NCBI RefSeq assembly: GCF_900110205.1
Contig: NZ_FOCV01000015.1
Coordinates: forward strand, 88,902 to 152,901
Origin: Rhizobium tibeticum
GTDB taxonomy: Bacteria; Pseudomonadota; Alphaproteobacteria; Rhizobiales; Rhizobiaceae
Direction: 5' to 3'
Length of the DNA: 64,000 nucleotides
The position numbers were made by a program, and so were the translations under genes. The first letter of the stretch is position 1, and each line of letters starts with the position of its first letter. This document shows, one piece after another, positions 26,562 to 34,901 of this stretch. The notes under the pieces are model-generated. The model saw nothing but the letters and a program-made list of their open reading frames with translations, was not told the DNA's origin and did no database searches.

Positions 26562-26904
26562 ATGGGCACGCGTCCATGGTTTGCGGCCGGTATAGATCCG
26601 GCCGTGACGCAACAAGAAAGACTGAAGTTGCTGGCGCGCCTGTTTCAGAGCACCGCTGGCCGCCTCGCGAGCCCGCACCAGGTCGCGGATCGCCTCATGG
26701 CCTTCATCCGGAACCCAGACCGCAGTCAGCTCGCCCGCGCGATGCAGGCGTGCCAGACTTATGGCATCCCGGCGGTTTGTCTTCACCCGGTCACCAGGAC
26801 GCTTAGGCACCAGCGACGGCGCCACCACCGCGCATTCATGCCCCAGTTCGACAATCTGACGGTAAAGGCCGTAACCGGTGGGACCCGCCTCATAGATCCT
26901 ATGA
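26562..26904 (-). pseudogene. IS110-family transposase, middle fragment (element A)
   Basis: The minus frame reads YEAGPTGYGLYRQIVELGHE, then APSLVPKRPGDRVKTNRRDA, ISLARLHRAGELTAVWVPDE and onward to RHGRIYTGRKPWTRAH, the DEDD-domain region of an IS110 transposase. It starts where the N-terminal fragment at 28436-28636 leaves off (FC/YEAGP). The C-terminal domain is missing after about 26562. It is the same gene as the fragment at 28636, split by element B. Confidence 0.8.
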
Positions 26905-26910
26905 GGCGGG
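26884..26910. repeat. perfect 12-base inverted repeat at the left border of IS110 element B
   Basis: Arms CCCGCCTCATAG (26884-26895) and CTATGAGGCGGG (26899-26910) with a three-base loop ATC. It joins the interrupted transposase frame (TATGAGGCGGGT, minus strand) to the incoming element. Confidence 0.75.
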
Positions 26911-26976
26911 TGGATAGCGACAGCGCTGTGGCAAAGTGAGTTGCTTAAACCACAACACCCTACCTTGGAGGCAAGC

Positions 26977-28140
26977 ATGCCCGTTGCAGCTCAGCGATCC
27001 GAAGCGCCGACCACTATCCAGACTGATCTTGGCGCAATCTTCGTCTCATTGGAACTCAGCCAATCGAAATGGCTGATCACGTCGCTGTCGCCGGGTGGTG
27101 GCGAGAAGATGTCTAAGCATGCGGTTGCGGCCGGCGACGTTGCCGGATTGCTGGCGCGTTTTGCCGAACTCAAGAGGAAGGCACGGGCGCGATCCGGGCG
27201 GTGCTTTCCGATCATTGTCATCCAGGAGGCTGGGCTCGACGGCTTCTGGATCCATCGGGTGTTGGAGATCGAGGGGATCGAAAGCCACGTTGTCGATCCG
27301 GCTTCGATTGCAACCTCGCGCCGGCGACGCCGGGCCAAGACCAACAGGATCGACGGCGAAGCGCTGGTCCGGGCGTTGCTCGCCTATCAGCGGGGCGAGC
27401 CGCGCGTGTGTGCGATGGTCCGGGTGCCGACGCCCGAGGAAGAGGACCGCCGCCGCCTCTCGCGTGAGCGCCAGGCCTTGACGAACGAGCGGGTGCAACA
27501 CGTCAACCGTATCAAGGGCCTGCTGTTCAGCCAGGGCGTCTTCGACTACGAGCCGCTGCGCCGCGATCGGCGCAAGCAACTGGAGGAGCGTAAGACCGGC
27601 GATGGCCGTCCGCTGCCGGCACATTTGAAGGCACAGATCGGCCGCGAACTCGATCGGCTGGAACTACTGCTCAAGCAGATCAAGGTTATCGAGGCGGCCC
27701 GCGACGCCATGCTCGCTGCCACACAGGTCGTCTCGCCAGCACCAGCGATGCTGCTCGCCGTGAAAGGCATCGGGTCGGAGTTTGCCGCCGTGCTCTGGTC
27801 GGAGGGGCTGTCGCGTCACTTCGACAACCGACGACAGGTTGCCGCTTATGCCGGCCTTGCGCCGACACCCTGGCAGAGTGGCTCGGTTAATCACGACCAG
27901 GGGGTCTCGAAATCAGGCAATCCAAGGCTTCGAACGACAATGATCCAGATGGCCTGGCTTTGGGTCCGTCATCAACCGCACGCGGCGCTCACCTTGTGGT
28001 TTAGGGACCGGGTCAAACAGAACGGCGGCCGTCTCAAGAAGACGACGATCGTCGCGCTCGCCCGCAAGCTGCTCGTCGCGCTATGGAAATACGTCAATGC
28101 TGGCGTCGTCATCGAGGGCGCGATTATAAAGACCGTCTGA
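26977..28140 (+). CDS. IS110-family transposase (element B)
   Basis: A 387-residue DEDD recombinase, complete; ATG 26977 follows TTGGAGGCAAGC. N-terminal RuvC-like domain with FVSLELSQSKWLIT (the usual first Asp is Glu here), VIQEAGLDGFWIHRVLEIEG, ASIATSRRRRRAKTNRIDGE; a helical middle region; C-terminal transposase_20 domain with LLAVKGIGSEFAAVLW, QVAAYAGLAPTPWQSGS and the conserved Ser in SKSGNPRLRTTMIQMAW. It catalyses RNA-guided insertion without target duplication, as known for the family. Confidence 0.93.
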   Translation: MPVAAQRSEAPTTIQTDLGAIFVSLELSQSKWLITSLSPGGGEKMSKHAVAAGDVAGLLARFAELKRKARARSGRCFPIIVIQEAGLDGFWIHRVLEIEGIESHVVDPASIATSRRRRRAKTNRIDGEALVRALLAYQRGEPRVCAMVRVPTPEEEDRRRLSRERQALTNERVQHVNRIKGLLFSQGVFDYEPLRRDRRKQLEERKTGDGRPLPAHLKAQIGRELDRLELLLKQIKVIEAARDAMLAATQVVSPAPAMLLAVKGIGSEFAAVLWSEGLSRHFDNRRQVAAYAGLAPTPWQSGSVNHDQGVSKSGNPRLRTTMIQMAWLWVRHQPHAALTLWFRDRVKQNGGRLKKTTIVALARKLLVALWKYVNAGVVIEGAIIKTV

Positions 28141-28435
28141 TCGGTTACCCGAACTGAATTCTGCAATCTTCCAGGACCCGATCAGTCCTGGCGGATCCGG
28201 GTGGACGAACCGAACTTTTGCTTGGCTCGAAATGAAATGCCGTCTCGTAGAATGGTCTCGTCCTCCTGAGCCCTTGTCCGCCGCAAGCGGGATGTTGGTG
28301 CCGCTGTTTCGAACAGCGAACCGTATATAAGTTGGATTTGGCTTGGCAACGAGCCGCGTCGCGCAATCGGGCTCAGACCATGGATGCCGCAATAACCGAC
28401 GGTGCAAAAAATGTCACCCTGACGACAGTTCCGTA
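28141..28435 (+). ncRNA. candidate guide (bridge/seek) RNA region of IS110 element B
   Basis: About 295 non-coding bases between the transposase stop and the element border. In IS1111-type elements a structured RNA encoded here pairs with target and donor DNA. No structure was computed; the call rests on position and on the absence of a supported gene. A minus frame (28081-28407) through it has no family and is rejected. Confidence 0.35.
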
Positions 28436-28636
28436 TTGACCCTCCTCATATAAGCAAAAGTGAAGCTTGGCTGCGCGCTTGGAAAGCTTATTGACCATCG
28501 ATGCCACTGATGCCGGCTCCGAGGAGATGTCGCCTAAAAACCGCACCTCGCCGTTGCGTGCTCCGTCGGCAATGGCCACCGAAATCTTCAACTTCGACGT
28601 ATCCAACCCGATGAAAATTACGCTATCCTCTTTCAT
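28436..28636 (-). pseudogene. IS110-family transposase, N-terminal fragment (element A)
   Basis: Begins at ATG 28636 (after CGAGGGCGAACC) with MKEDSVIFIGLDTSKLKISV, the DEDD opening motif, and reads GDISSEPASVASMVNKLSKR to LHFC before leaving homology. The continuation YEAGPTGYG is 1.5 kb away at 26904. It is the 5' part of the transposase split by element B. Confidence 0.8.
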
Positions 28637-29041
28637 GGTTCGCCCTCGCTAAGTTTGGGGCTCGGCTCCGGCCATCCAGAGCACCCCCCGATTTTAACTT
28701 ATCGCGTGGGGAGGGCCACCTTCTTCCGAGAACATACGGTCTAAACCGTGTCGATGAAGAAAGACCGCCGTCGCTCTATGCTTCGCTGACGGTCGACATC
28801 CAATCTCCGAACACTTCCTTCAATCCCTCTGGGCTGCACACGATCTTGCGCTAGGCAGATGTGATGTCCGGCTGGCTTTCAGGGCGATCCCAGCTTGCCC
28901 CCTTTTCAACCATCTCATCACGGGGCCAGCGCAGGATAACCATGCTGCTCGTGGCGGTCACCCGCGCCACGACGCTCCGCCTAAACGGGCTACAAGATCT
29001 CACGAGTGCTTGCATTCATGAGCCGCAGGCCTCCCTTTCTC
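28637..29041. other. region without supported genes
   Basis: About 400 bases. It probably includes the 5' non-coding end of IS110 element A next to 28637. No family or ribosome binding site was recognised in the short frames. Confidence 0.35.
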
Positions 29042-29119
29042 CTAGAGGAATTTGGCAATCATGAGAATCCCTACGTACGTTGCCGTCGCGAGAAAAAGCA
29101 GTAGTCCTGGCCTTAGCAT
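29042..29119 (-). CDS. very small membrane peptide
   Basis: Only 25 residues, but the context is good: AGGGAGGCTCC stands directly before ATG 29119, and the peptide (MLRPGLLLFLATATYVGILM, then IAKFL) is one hydrophobic helix with a positive start. Such peptides are usually missed by gene finders. Function unknown. Confidence 0.4.
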   Translation of the reverse strand: MLRPGLLLFLATATYVGILMIAKFL

Positions 29120-29444
29120 GGAGCCTCCCTTGTGCACGCGATTGCTACTTGAAGATGACCTTTCGCGCAAGCGGAGGCCTAGTGGTGACGACTATCGAGT
29201 TCTCTCCCCTACGGTAGGCGCTTGGGTATCTGCCGCGGTCCGTCGGGACTACGATGCAGTCCTGCCGCCGATGACGGGTTTACAATGCCAGCCCCGCAGA
29301 TAGTTATGCCGCGTTAGAGGCTGCACGTTACCGCAGCGCGTGCCGTAGGTGACTGAAAAAAATGCACCGACATGTCTTACTTTATATCATTCTAATTTAG
29401 CATTTGTTAGCCGTCTCCCAGCAACTATGCGGGAGGAGTTAAGA

Positions 29445-29630
29445 ATGCAGCGAGTCGAACCGAATTGTGCCGACACCGGATCCACGACCCGTGTGTGGTC
29501 GGTTAAGGATTTCGCAAAACGGAATCGACTCGACGAGGGAGAAGAGGCTCGACTCTTACAGTTATTTGGAGCATTCGCGTCTGCCAGCGAATTGCTGCAC
29601 AACGCGACACGAGAGCCGCGGTGGCGGTAG
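29445..29630 (+). CDS. small conserved hypothetical protein
   Basis: A 61-residue protein; ATG 29445 is chosen because GGGAGGAG lies six bases upstream, although the frame opens at 29349. The C-terminal half, VWSVKDFAKRNRLDEGEEAR followed by LLQLFGAFASASELLHNA, is acidic and helical, and I recall similar short proteins on rhizobial replicons. It ends at the border of an IS3 fragment, so its last residues (TREPRWR) might be altered. Confidence 0.6.
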   Translation: MQRVEPNCADTGSTTRVWSVKDFAKRNRLDEGEEARLLQLFGAFASASELLHNATREPRWR

Positions 29631-29810
29631 GGTCGGAGCAATCCCGGCATCGATAGAGAGTCTCGAACACGCTTCGGGCATGGTCGTGATCGAAGAACAG
29701 GCTCTCGTTGAACAGCTCGTCGCGCACCCGGTCGCTGAAGCACTCAGCATAGCCGTTCTGCATCGGATTTGCTGGCGCCATGTATTCGAGCGATGAGAGT
29801 GGCCAGAAAT
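29631..29810 (-). pseudogene. IS3-family transposase OrfB fragment
   Basis: The minus frame holds PMQNGYAECFSDRVRDELF and NESLFFDHDHARSVFETLY, the last catalytic (E) region of IS3/IS407-type integrases. Only about 50-60 codons remain and neither end is present; adjoining bases show no more homology. Confidence 0.8.
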
Positions 29811-30040
29811 GGTGCTAATCGTCCGCCCATGCTGCGATGGCGCTAGACCCGGCAAAGCTATGCCGGGACCATCGCCGCAGCCGGCTTCGACGCTGCGGAG
29901 ATGAAAGCTTCGCGTCTCCGCCAGTTACATGCCGCACCACATGGCGTATTCAAAACCGCCGGAGCTTACGTTCATTGGGGCGATGGGGCTTGAAATCACC
30001 TGTTACCGCTCTCTATGTCCGGCAAACTGGAGGGGATGGA

Positions 30041-30169
30041 TTGACCTATGATTGGACAGGTGCGCGGAGCCGCAGAATCCGCCGCATCAAGATTCTGTTT
30101 TGCACAGCCGTTGCGGCTGCTGTCTCGGTATCGGTCTTGCTCAAGATCGTGGGAGTGGATATTAACTGA
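30041..30169 (+). CDS. small single-helix membrane protein
   Basis: A 42-residue protein if TTG 30041 is the start; GGAGGGG lies five bases upstream. A basic N terminus (TGARSRRIRRIK) is followed by a hydrophobic helix (ILFCTAVAAAVSVSVLLKIV). The frame is open much further upstream but without start signals. The basic-then-hydrophobic layout suggests membrane insertion with the N terminus inside. Confidence 0.45.
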   Translation: MTYDWTGARSRRIRRIKILFCTAVAAAVSVSVLLKIVGVDIN

Positions 30170-30752
30170 CCGTTAATGCCATCACTGGAGTGAGGTGGCG
30201 CGCATGCATTCGATTGGGCACCGTGATTACGACCGCATCACCCCTTAGTGCGGCACGAGGACCCGGCAGGCGGACCACACGAGGCCAATTCGCCGGGTCT
30301 TCTTTTCAGCCACTGATAGAAACACGTACCGCACCGCGTCAGTGCCGTCCATGCGTGGTTGTGCTTCAATAAGCGCGGCCCAGATACGGTCGGGTGCCTG
30401 CGATAGTGCTCCGAGATCCCCTCCGCAAACCCCTGCGGACCTCACAAGTGGCCACCCTCCCCATCAAACTGCTAAGCCCACCTATGCGAACGAAGGCGTC
30501 ACGTTTTGGCTGCAGAAACTATATTCTAGAAGGGCTCGCAGAATTGCTCTGTGAGCAGGGCTAACACAAGGCTCGTCGAATCCCTTTGGGCCTTGCCTGT
30601 CTCTGTCTACGGCCAGGCCGCTGCATCAGCGGCGGCCTCGGCTTATTCGTCGTCGCCCCTTCAATCGCGGCCTTGGTGTCGGGACGCACTAGCGCCGCCA
30701 ATGACCTTCCATTCCAAAAAGGGTTGAGACGACAACTGCGACTTCGCCAAGC
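30170..30752. other. region without firmly supported genes
   Basis: About 580 bases. The best frame is minus 30245-30445 (66 residues, GTG start, contains DRIWAALIEAQPRMDGTDAV), which could be a hypothetical gene but shows no known domain. Confidence 0.35.
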
Positions 30753-31577
30753 TCACCGCGGAAATTCCCATTTCGGCTGACAGCAGAGGGATATCGGAAG
30801 CTTCAGGCGCTCCGCCATACCCGCTACCGCGATGTACTGCTTCCCCTCATCTGCCGGCTGCTGGTCGGTCAGCGCCTGCCCAGGGCCGTCGGTGATGTCC
30901 TTCAGACGCTCATCCTCCGCCGCAACGTCTATGGCAGCCTTCAGAATGCGCGCGAGACGTGGCCGAAAGACAAGCATCTGCGGCAAACCGCTGCAAGAAC
31001 TCCAGGGCATGAGGACGCTCCGGGCAGCCGGATCTGGCTGGTGAATGATCGCGCCCAATAGGCGACAACGGCACCGGAGCGGGCATAGCCCGTTCGAAAA
31101 CGGAGCCTGCCGCATGACGTCGTTCCCACAGTGAGGGAAACATCCCGCTTGGGCCAAGACATCAATAAGCACCGGCTCGAACCAGCGGGTTAAGATTGTC
31201 GAGCGCCCTGCAAGTGATGGCGAAGCGTCTACGCCGGAACTTTCTTGATGCAGCGTTGTTTGACTCATGGATGCCACCATCCGGCATTCACTCCTGGTGA
31301 AGGGGCCCTGTGACGCCACCCCGCGCAGGGCCTCTTTTGCTTCGGTGGCTATCGTAGTGCCGTCGTCGCGATCGAAGATGCGTTCGCCCAAGGTGGCGCA
31401 TGTAGCGCAACCCTGCAGATCGTCATAATCACGTGCTATCCGCCTATATCCCCCAGAAGTAGAGGGACCAGACGTTTCAACCGAGATCTTTATCTGGATG
31501 CTTGTGTTGGGAACGCTTGTCGGCAGCCCTGCAAGCGCCGGGTCAAAGTTCGCAAACGAAGCGCGAAAGCCCGACAA
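30753..31577 (-). other. long open frame of doubtful coding status
   Basis: A 274-codon frame with no recognised domain. Local stretches look coding in composition (ARILKAAIDVAAEDERLKDI, and DYDDLQGCATCATLGERIFD), but the middle is rich in Cys and Arg and no ribosome binding site precedes the start. It may be a decayed gene or a chance frame. Confidence 0.25.
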
Positions 31578-31738
31578 GCAGTGCCGCAGCGCGCCGGCGA
31601 AACAGCCTCGTGATTACTGCACGCAATCTGCCTTAGCTTTTCGTGCTGGTCGCGGTACGGCTGGGCGTCCACTTCGCCACTCATTGCGACCCTCGTCTCC
31701 AGCCGACCAATCTTGCCGGCCTGCTCACCAAGCGTCAA
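31490..31738 (-). CDS. possible small hypothetical protein
   Basis: An 82-residue frame whose TTG start overlaps the preceding stop (TTGA). The N-terminal part, RLETRVAMSGEVDAQPYRDQ, looks plausible, the rest is basic. No domain, weak start; it overlaps the frame ending at 30753, and the two cannot both be real. Confidence 0.25.
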   Translation of the reverse strand: MTLGEQAGKIGRLETRVAMSGEVDAQPYRDQHEKLRQIACSNHEAVSPARCGTACRAFALRLRTLTRRLQGCRQAFPTQASR

Positions 31739-31962
31739 TGGATGACCGCACGACGGCTCGCAGGTGCATGATATTTCTCCTCTCCGAAATCCTCTCGGAA
31801 ATTTTCGATGCTTTCGAATGCCCGCAATGGATCTTCCACGCGTCCGAGAGGCGCGAATATCTCCGCCGCTGTCGCCATGCGGCTCACTTCCGGCATGTGG
31901 ACTGCCCGCGGATCTCTGTAGGCCGCTACCTGTTCGGCAAACCGGTTGATCGGGAACGTCAT
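31735..31962 (-). CDS. small hypothetical protein
   Basis: A 75-residue soluble protein from ATG 31962, preceded by GGAAGAGGGTGACACGTCG. The frame is open further up but the upstream part overlaps an oppositely oriented DUF982 gene region. Contains FPINRFAEQVAAYRDPRAVH and an acidic helix, LRAFESIENFREDFGEE. No known family. Confidence 0.4.
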   Translation of the reverse strand: MTFPINRFAEQVAAYRDPRAVHMPEVSRMATAAEIFAPLGRVEDPLRAFESIENFREDFGEEKYHAPASRRAVIH

Positions 31963-32158
31963 CGACGTGTCACCCTCTTCCATTAGGCTTCGGATGTCTG
32001 ACAAAGCGCAGCATTGCCCAATGACCGCCGATGGCGGGGTTAGGTAAATCCAGCGAATTCGTTCATCTCGCAGATCCAGTTTCTTTTCCTTTGAATGGAA
32101 CGATGTGGCGCCAGCGTCGATTGGGTTTAATTGACACCTTCGCGATTGGAGCGCGGCC

Positions 32159-32410
32159 ATGCTGGTACATCGATGGAAGAATCCTCTCGTTTTGGGAGAT
32201 AGCCGCATCCGTATTGTGGTTGGTTCGCCTGAGGAGGCCATTAATTGGCTGATCCATGAGCCGGACCAGAGCACAGCCAAGTGGCGGCGCGCATGGAAGG
32301 CGTGCCGAGCCGTCATTGAGGGTCGACTGAATGCTGAAGACGCCAGATCGGCCGTTCAGCCGCCGCCGCACGCTAAGTCGCTTTTAAACCTGCTGCAGCA
32401 CCGTTCTTGA
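32159..32410 (+). CDS. DUF982-family protein (first of three)
   Basis: An 83-residue protein of the DUF982 type, found almost only in Rhizobiales. Visible pattern: RIRIVVGSPEEAINWLIHEP, KWRRAWKACRAVIEGRLNAE and DARSA, equal to the family's V-x-S-x-x-E-A-x-x-x-L and C-x-A-x-x-G motifs. ATG 32159 has GGAG eight bases upstream. The C terminus diverges (PPHAKSLLNLLQHRS), lacking the usual AA-x-x-A-x-I ending. Function unknown. Confidence 0.75.
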   Translation: MLVHRWKNPLVLGDSRIRIVVGSPEEAINWLIHEPDQSTAKWRRAWKACRAVIEGRLNAEDARSAVQPPPHAKSLLNLLQHRS

Positions 32411-32853
32411 ACTCGTCTTAGGGGAATGCCTAAGCGTGCCGACGGCGATGATCGCGGGCCGTTCCGGCTCTGCCACTCACTGTTCAGATATCTCTCGCAA
32501 CGCATGCGCGCCGAACGGCGACGCTTTGTGGCGTTCGATTTCATGCTTGTTCGGCGGCGTCGCCCCGGACCGTTTACTCGAACCGCCCATAAAGCAGCGG
32601 GAGGCACTTGCAGACGATAGCGCCATGTTCTGAGACCATTGAAGAGCGCACGTCCCCACGTGACTGCGGATCTCCTCCACTTCTCGCCAACCCTGTAACA
32701 GCACGGCAACGCCGCGGTGGCACGAGGTCGACCATGTCTAACGCGGTGCCCATGCTAGACAAGCGTGAGCAGCCGCAGGACTGGCCGGCTCCCAGACAAT
32801 GGCACGTTTTCTGCAGGGTTAAGAATGTATTTGACCTGTGGAGACGGAGTGTA
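32411..32853. other. spacer between DUF982 genes
   Basis: About 440 bases. Two overlapping short frames (32426-32620 and 32436-32633) were seen; the second ends in DRLLEPPIKQREALADDSAM, which looks coding, but neither has a well-placed ribosome binding site. Confidence 0.3.
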
Positions 32854-33117
32854 ATGGATCGGGGCACACGTGGAGAGTTCGTCCCTCGGACGCTCGTGAT
32901 GAGCGGCCCGGAAAAATACAGGCTGATGAGGTCGCTCGGAGACGCCGCCGACGCGCTTATTCATGCCCGGCCAATTGATGATGGCGAGAACTCCGTCGTT
33001 GCTGTCAGAGCCTGCCTGGACGCGCTTCATGGAAAGATATCCGAGCGTGATGCCAGAGAGGCGCTCATCCGCGCCGCCGAGGAGGCGGGCATCTCTGTTA
33101 TTACCGTCGTTCACTGA
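32854..33117 (+). CDS. DUF982-family protein (second of three)
   Basis: An 87-residue protein, ATG 32854 after GGAGACGGAGTGTA; the frame is open to 32608 but the extension matches nothing. Family pattern: YRLMRSLGDAADALIHARPI, AVRACLDALHGKISERDARE and ALIRAAEEAGI at the C terminus. It is nearest in sequence to the third copy 100 bases downstream, so the pair arose by tandem duplication. Confidence 0.82.
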   Translation: MDRGTRGEFVPRTLVMSGPEKYRLMRSLGDAADALIHARPIDDGENSVVAVRACLDALHGKISERDAREALIRAAEEAGISVITVVH

Positions 33118-33216
33118 AGCACTCTACGGCAAGTAGTCCCTCATGCTGCTCGAGCATCAACTGGAACGGTTATTGCACGACCACTAATATTCAAAATGCG
33201 AAGGGGACGAAGTGTC

Positions 33217-33480
33217 ATGAGTTTGAACATATCGCATCAGTTTCCTGCTGTTCGTCTCGTTATGGACGGCGCAGAACGATACAGGTTGATCAGAACGGTC
33301 GCCGACGTCGCCGAAGTCCTGGTGAAGGATTGGCCCTCCGACGACGGGGAAGAATACATCAACGCGCTCGTCGCCTGCCTGGACGCCTACAAAGAGACCA
33401 TTCCCGCGCTTGCGGCGCGAGAAGCCTTAATCCGTGCGGCCGACGAGGTACGCATACCGCATTTCACTCTTGTTTGCTGA
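33217..33480 (+). CDS. DUF982-family protein (third of three)
   Basis: An 87-residue protein, ATG 33217 with AGGGGACG upstream. Aligned with the second copy: ERYRLIRTVADVAEVLVKDW, ALVACLDAYKETIPALAARE and ALIRAADEVRIPHFTLV. The conserved positions are the same, with substitutions throughout, so the duplication is old. No catalytic residues stand out. Confidence 0.82.
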   Translation: MSLNISHQFPAVRLVMDGAERYRLIRTVADVAEVLVKDWPSDDGEEYINALVACLDAYKETIPALAAREALIRAADEVRIPHFTLVC

Positions 33481-33559
33481 CCTCATCGCGATCTCCTTTC
33501 GACTTTGATCGGGAACAATCCCGGCCCGAACAGCTTGGGCTAGACGAAAGGAAAGCGTC

Positions 33560-33706
33560 ATGACGATCATACCTACGGAGCCGAACCCGGCACCGATGCC
33601 AGGCCCGCTTCCCGGTCTGCCGCCGGATGTTCCGCAACCTCCGATCGAAGAGCCCGATCCGGACGAAAATGACGAGCCTCCAAAGCATATTTGTCATCGG
33701 GGGTAA
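33560..33706 (+). CDS. small proline-rich acidic protein
   Basis: A 48-residue protein, ATG 33560 after GAAAGGAAAGCGTC. It is rich in proline and acidic residues (PGPLPGLPPDVPQPPIEEPD) and ends in KHICHRG. Disordered by appearance. I recall similar short Pro-rich proteins in rhizobia, but no function is known. Confidence 0.55.
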   Translation: MTIIPTEPNPAPMPGPLPGLPPDVPQPPIEEPDPDENDEPPKHICHRG

Positions 33707-33812
33707 CAAGTTCGATCGCTGTTGCGCCACCATCTTCACAACCGTCTTGCCTTGGTAACAAACTGGTCATAACCTGAAGGCGAGCGCTGTTCTGTTCACG
33801 CCAGGAGCGAAC

Positions 33813-34550
33813 ATGATTGATGACGCTACAATCGACGCGCGGTTACCAGTCTTGTCGGACGGCGCAGTCCGGCAGATGTTTAATGAAATCAATACCAAGG
33901 GTTTCTGTTGCATTCCCGACTACATAAATGCAAACGACCTGCAGCGAATGCAGGTTTTTGTATCCCGGGCGGTTGCGAATTCTCAAAACGAGTATGTTGT
34001 CTTCCGTGGAAGCGAGGCCGTCTCGGGCACCGGGATGGACGAACTGGCAACATCCGCCGAATTCACGAGCATTTTCTCGCGGCTATATAGGCTTGCCTTG
34101 GGCAATGCGCCGCCGCAAGTGAAGTTTTACCAGATTCTGCGATGCCTTACAGGCAAGGGTGCGGCCCGTAACTCGCTGATATTTCACTATGATTCTTACC
34201 TGATTACCGCCCTCATTCCGGTGACGATACCAGGGACGGGCAAACGAGGCGATTTTCTCCTGTTTCCCAATACGAGGAAGGTGAGAGCTTTTTATGCGCG
34301 AAACCTGCTCGACAAACTCTTACTCGACAATCGCATAACGCAGTTTGTGCTTCGCAAGCTGGCGCGGTCGCGAAATACATCGCTCGTCAGAGTTCACATG
34401 GTTCCAGGCAGCCTTTATTTGTTCTGGGGCTACCGAAGCATCCACACAAACGAACCGTGCGATCCAGAGTCGGTACGCGCGACAGCGCTCTTCCACTTTG
34501 CCGATCCTCATGCTGGCAGTTCGCTAAAAGCGGGCTTGCGGCACTCCTAA
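33813..34550 (+). CDS. 2-oxoglutarate/Fe(II) oxygenase-like protein
   Basis: A 245-residue cytosolic protein. A possible facial triad is visible: HYD (FHYDSYLITALIPVTIP, about 128-130) and a distal His in SIHTNEPCDP, with an Arg in VRATALFHF where 2-oxoglutarate would be held; the span between them is normal for a phytanoyl-CoA-hydroxylase-like fold. The substrate is unknown. No linked biosynthetic genes are present. ATG 33813 lies after a purine-rich AGGAGCGAAC. Family assignment is by motif only. Confidence 0.6.
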   Translation: MIDDATIDARLPVLSDGAVRQMFNEINTKGFCCIPDYINANDLQRMQVFVSRAVANSQNEYVVFRGSEAVSGTGMDELATSAEFTSIFSRLYRLALGNAPPQVKFYQILRCLTGKGAARNSLIFHYDSYLITALIPVTIPGTGKRGDFLLFPNTRKVRAFYARNLLDKLLLDNRITQFVLRKLARSRNTSLVRVHMVPGSLYLFWGYRSIHTNEPCDPESVRATALFHFADPHAGSSLKAGLRHS

Positions 34551-34901
34551 TCCTTCTGCGCAGCGTCTGATGTCAATCTGCGTGCCAAATTCACTCCTCA
34601 CAGGCATCCGATTTTGGCTCTTCTCTATTCGGCGCGGTTGCGTCAAGCGCTTTTCAGTTTTCCATTGAGCGGATTTCGACGTCCATTTGCAGGCCCTTGC
34701 TTCTCTTCGGGATTGGCATTCTGGCCCTCCCATCATGGGATCAGAAGAACGAGGCGGTGCAATCTGACTCACGTCCTGACCGTTGGGACGGTCGGTACAA
34801 GAGCCAAAAGCGCACTCACCTCATCCATCGTCCCGCAAAGGACATCGTTCCGCGGGTCAGCGGAATTTCAGAGCTTCATTTTCATTGGTCGCGACGCTGG
34901 A
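34551..34901. other. spacer with the outer end of IS110 element C
   Basis: About 350 bases with no supported gene; the right part, next to the transposase 3' end at 34902, probably holds the end of the IS110 element. Confidence 0.35.

Larger units (their letters stand above)
26905..28435 (+). mobile_element. IS110-family element B, inserted in another IS110 transposase gene
   Basis: Borders are inferred from where the two halves of the interrupted transposase end (TATGAGG appears at both junctions). The element is about 1.5 kb with one transposase gene at 26977-28140, a short 5' flank (about 70 bases) and a long 3' non-coding region (about 295 bases). This layout is that of IS1111-type members, whose guide RNA is encoded downstream of the transposase. 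Confidence 0.65.

Noticed and set aside
28081..28407. 108-codon minus frame in the IS110 3' region
   Set aside because: It overlaps the transposase end on the other strand and lies in the region expected to encode the guide RNA.
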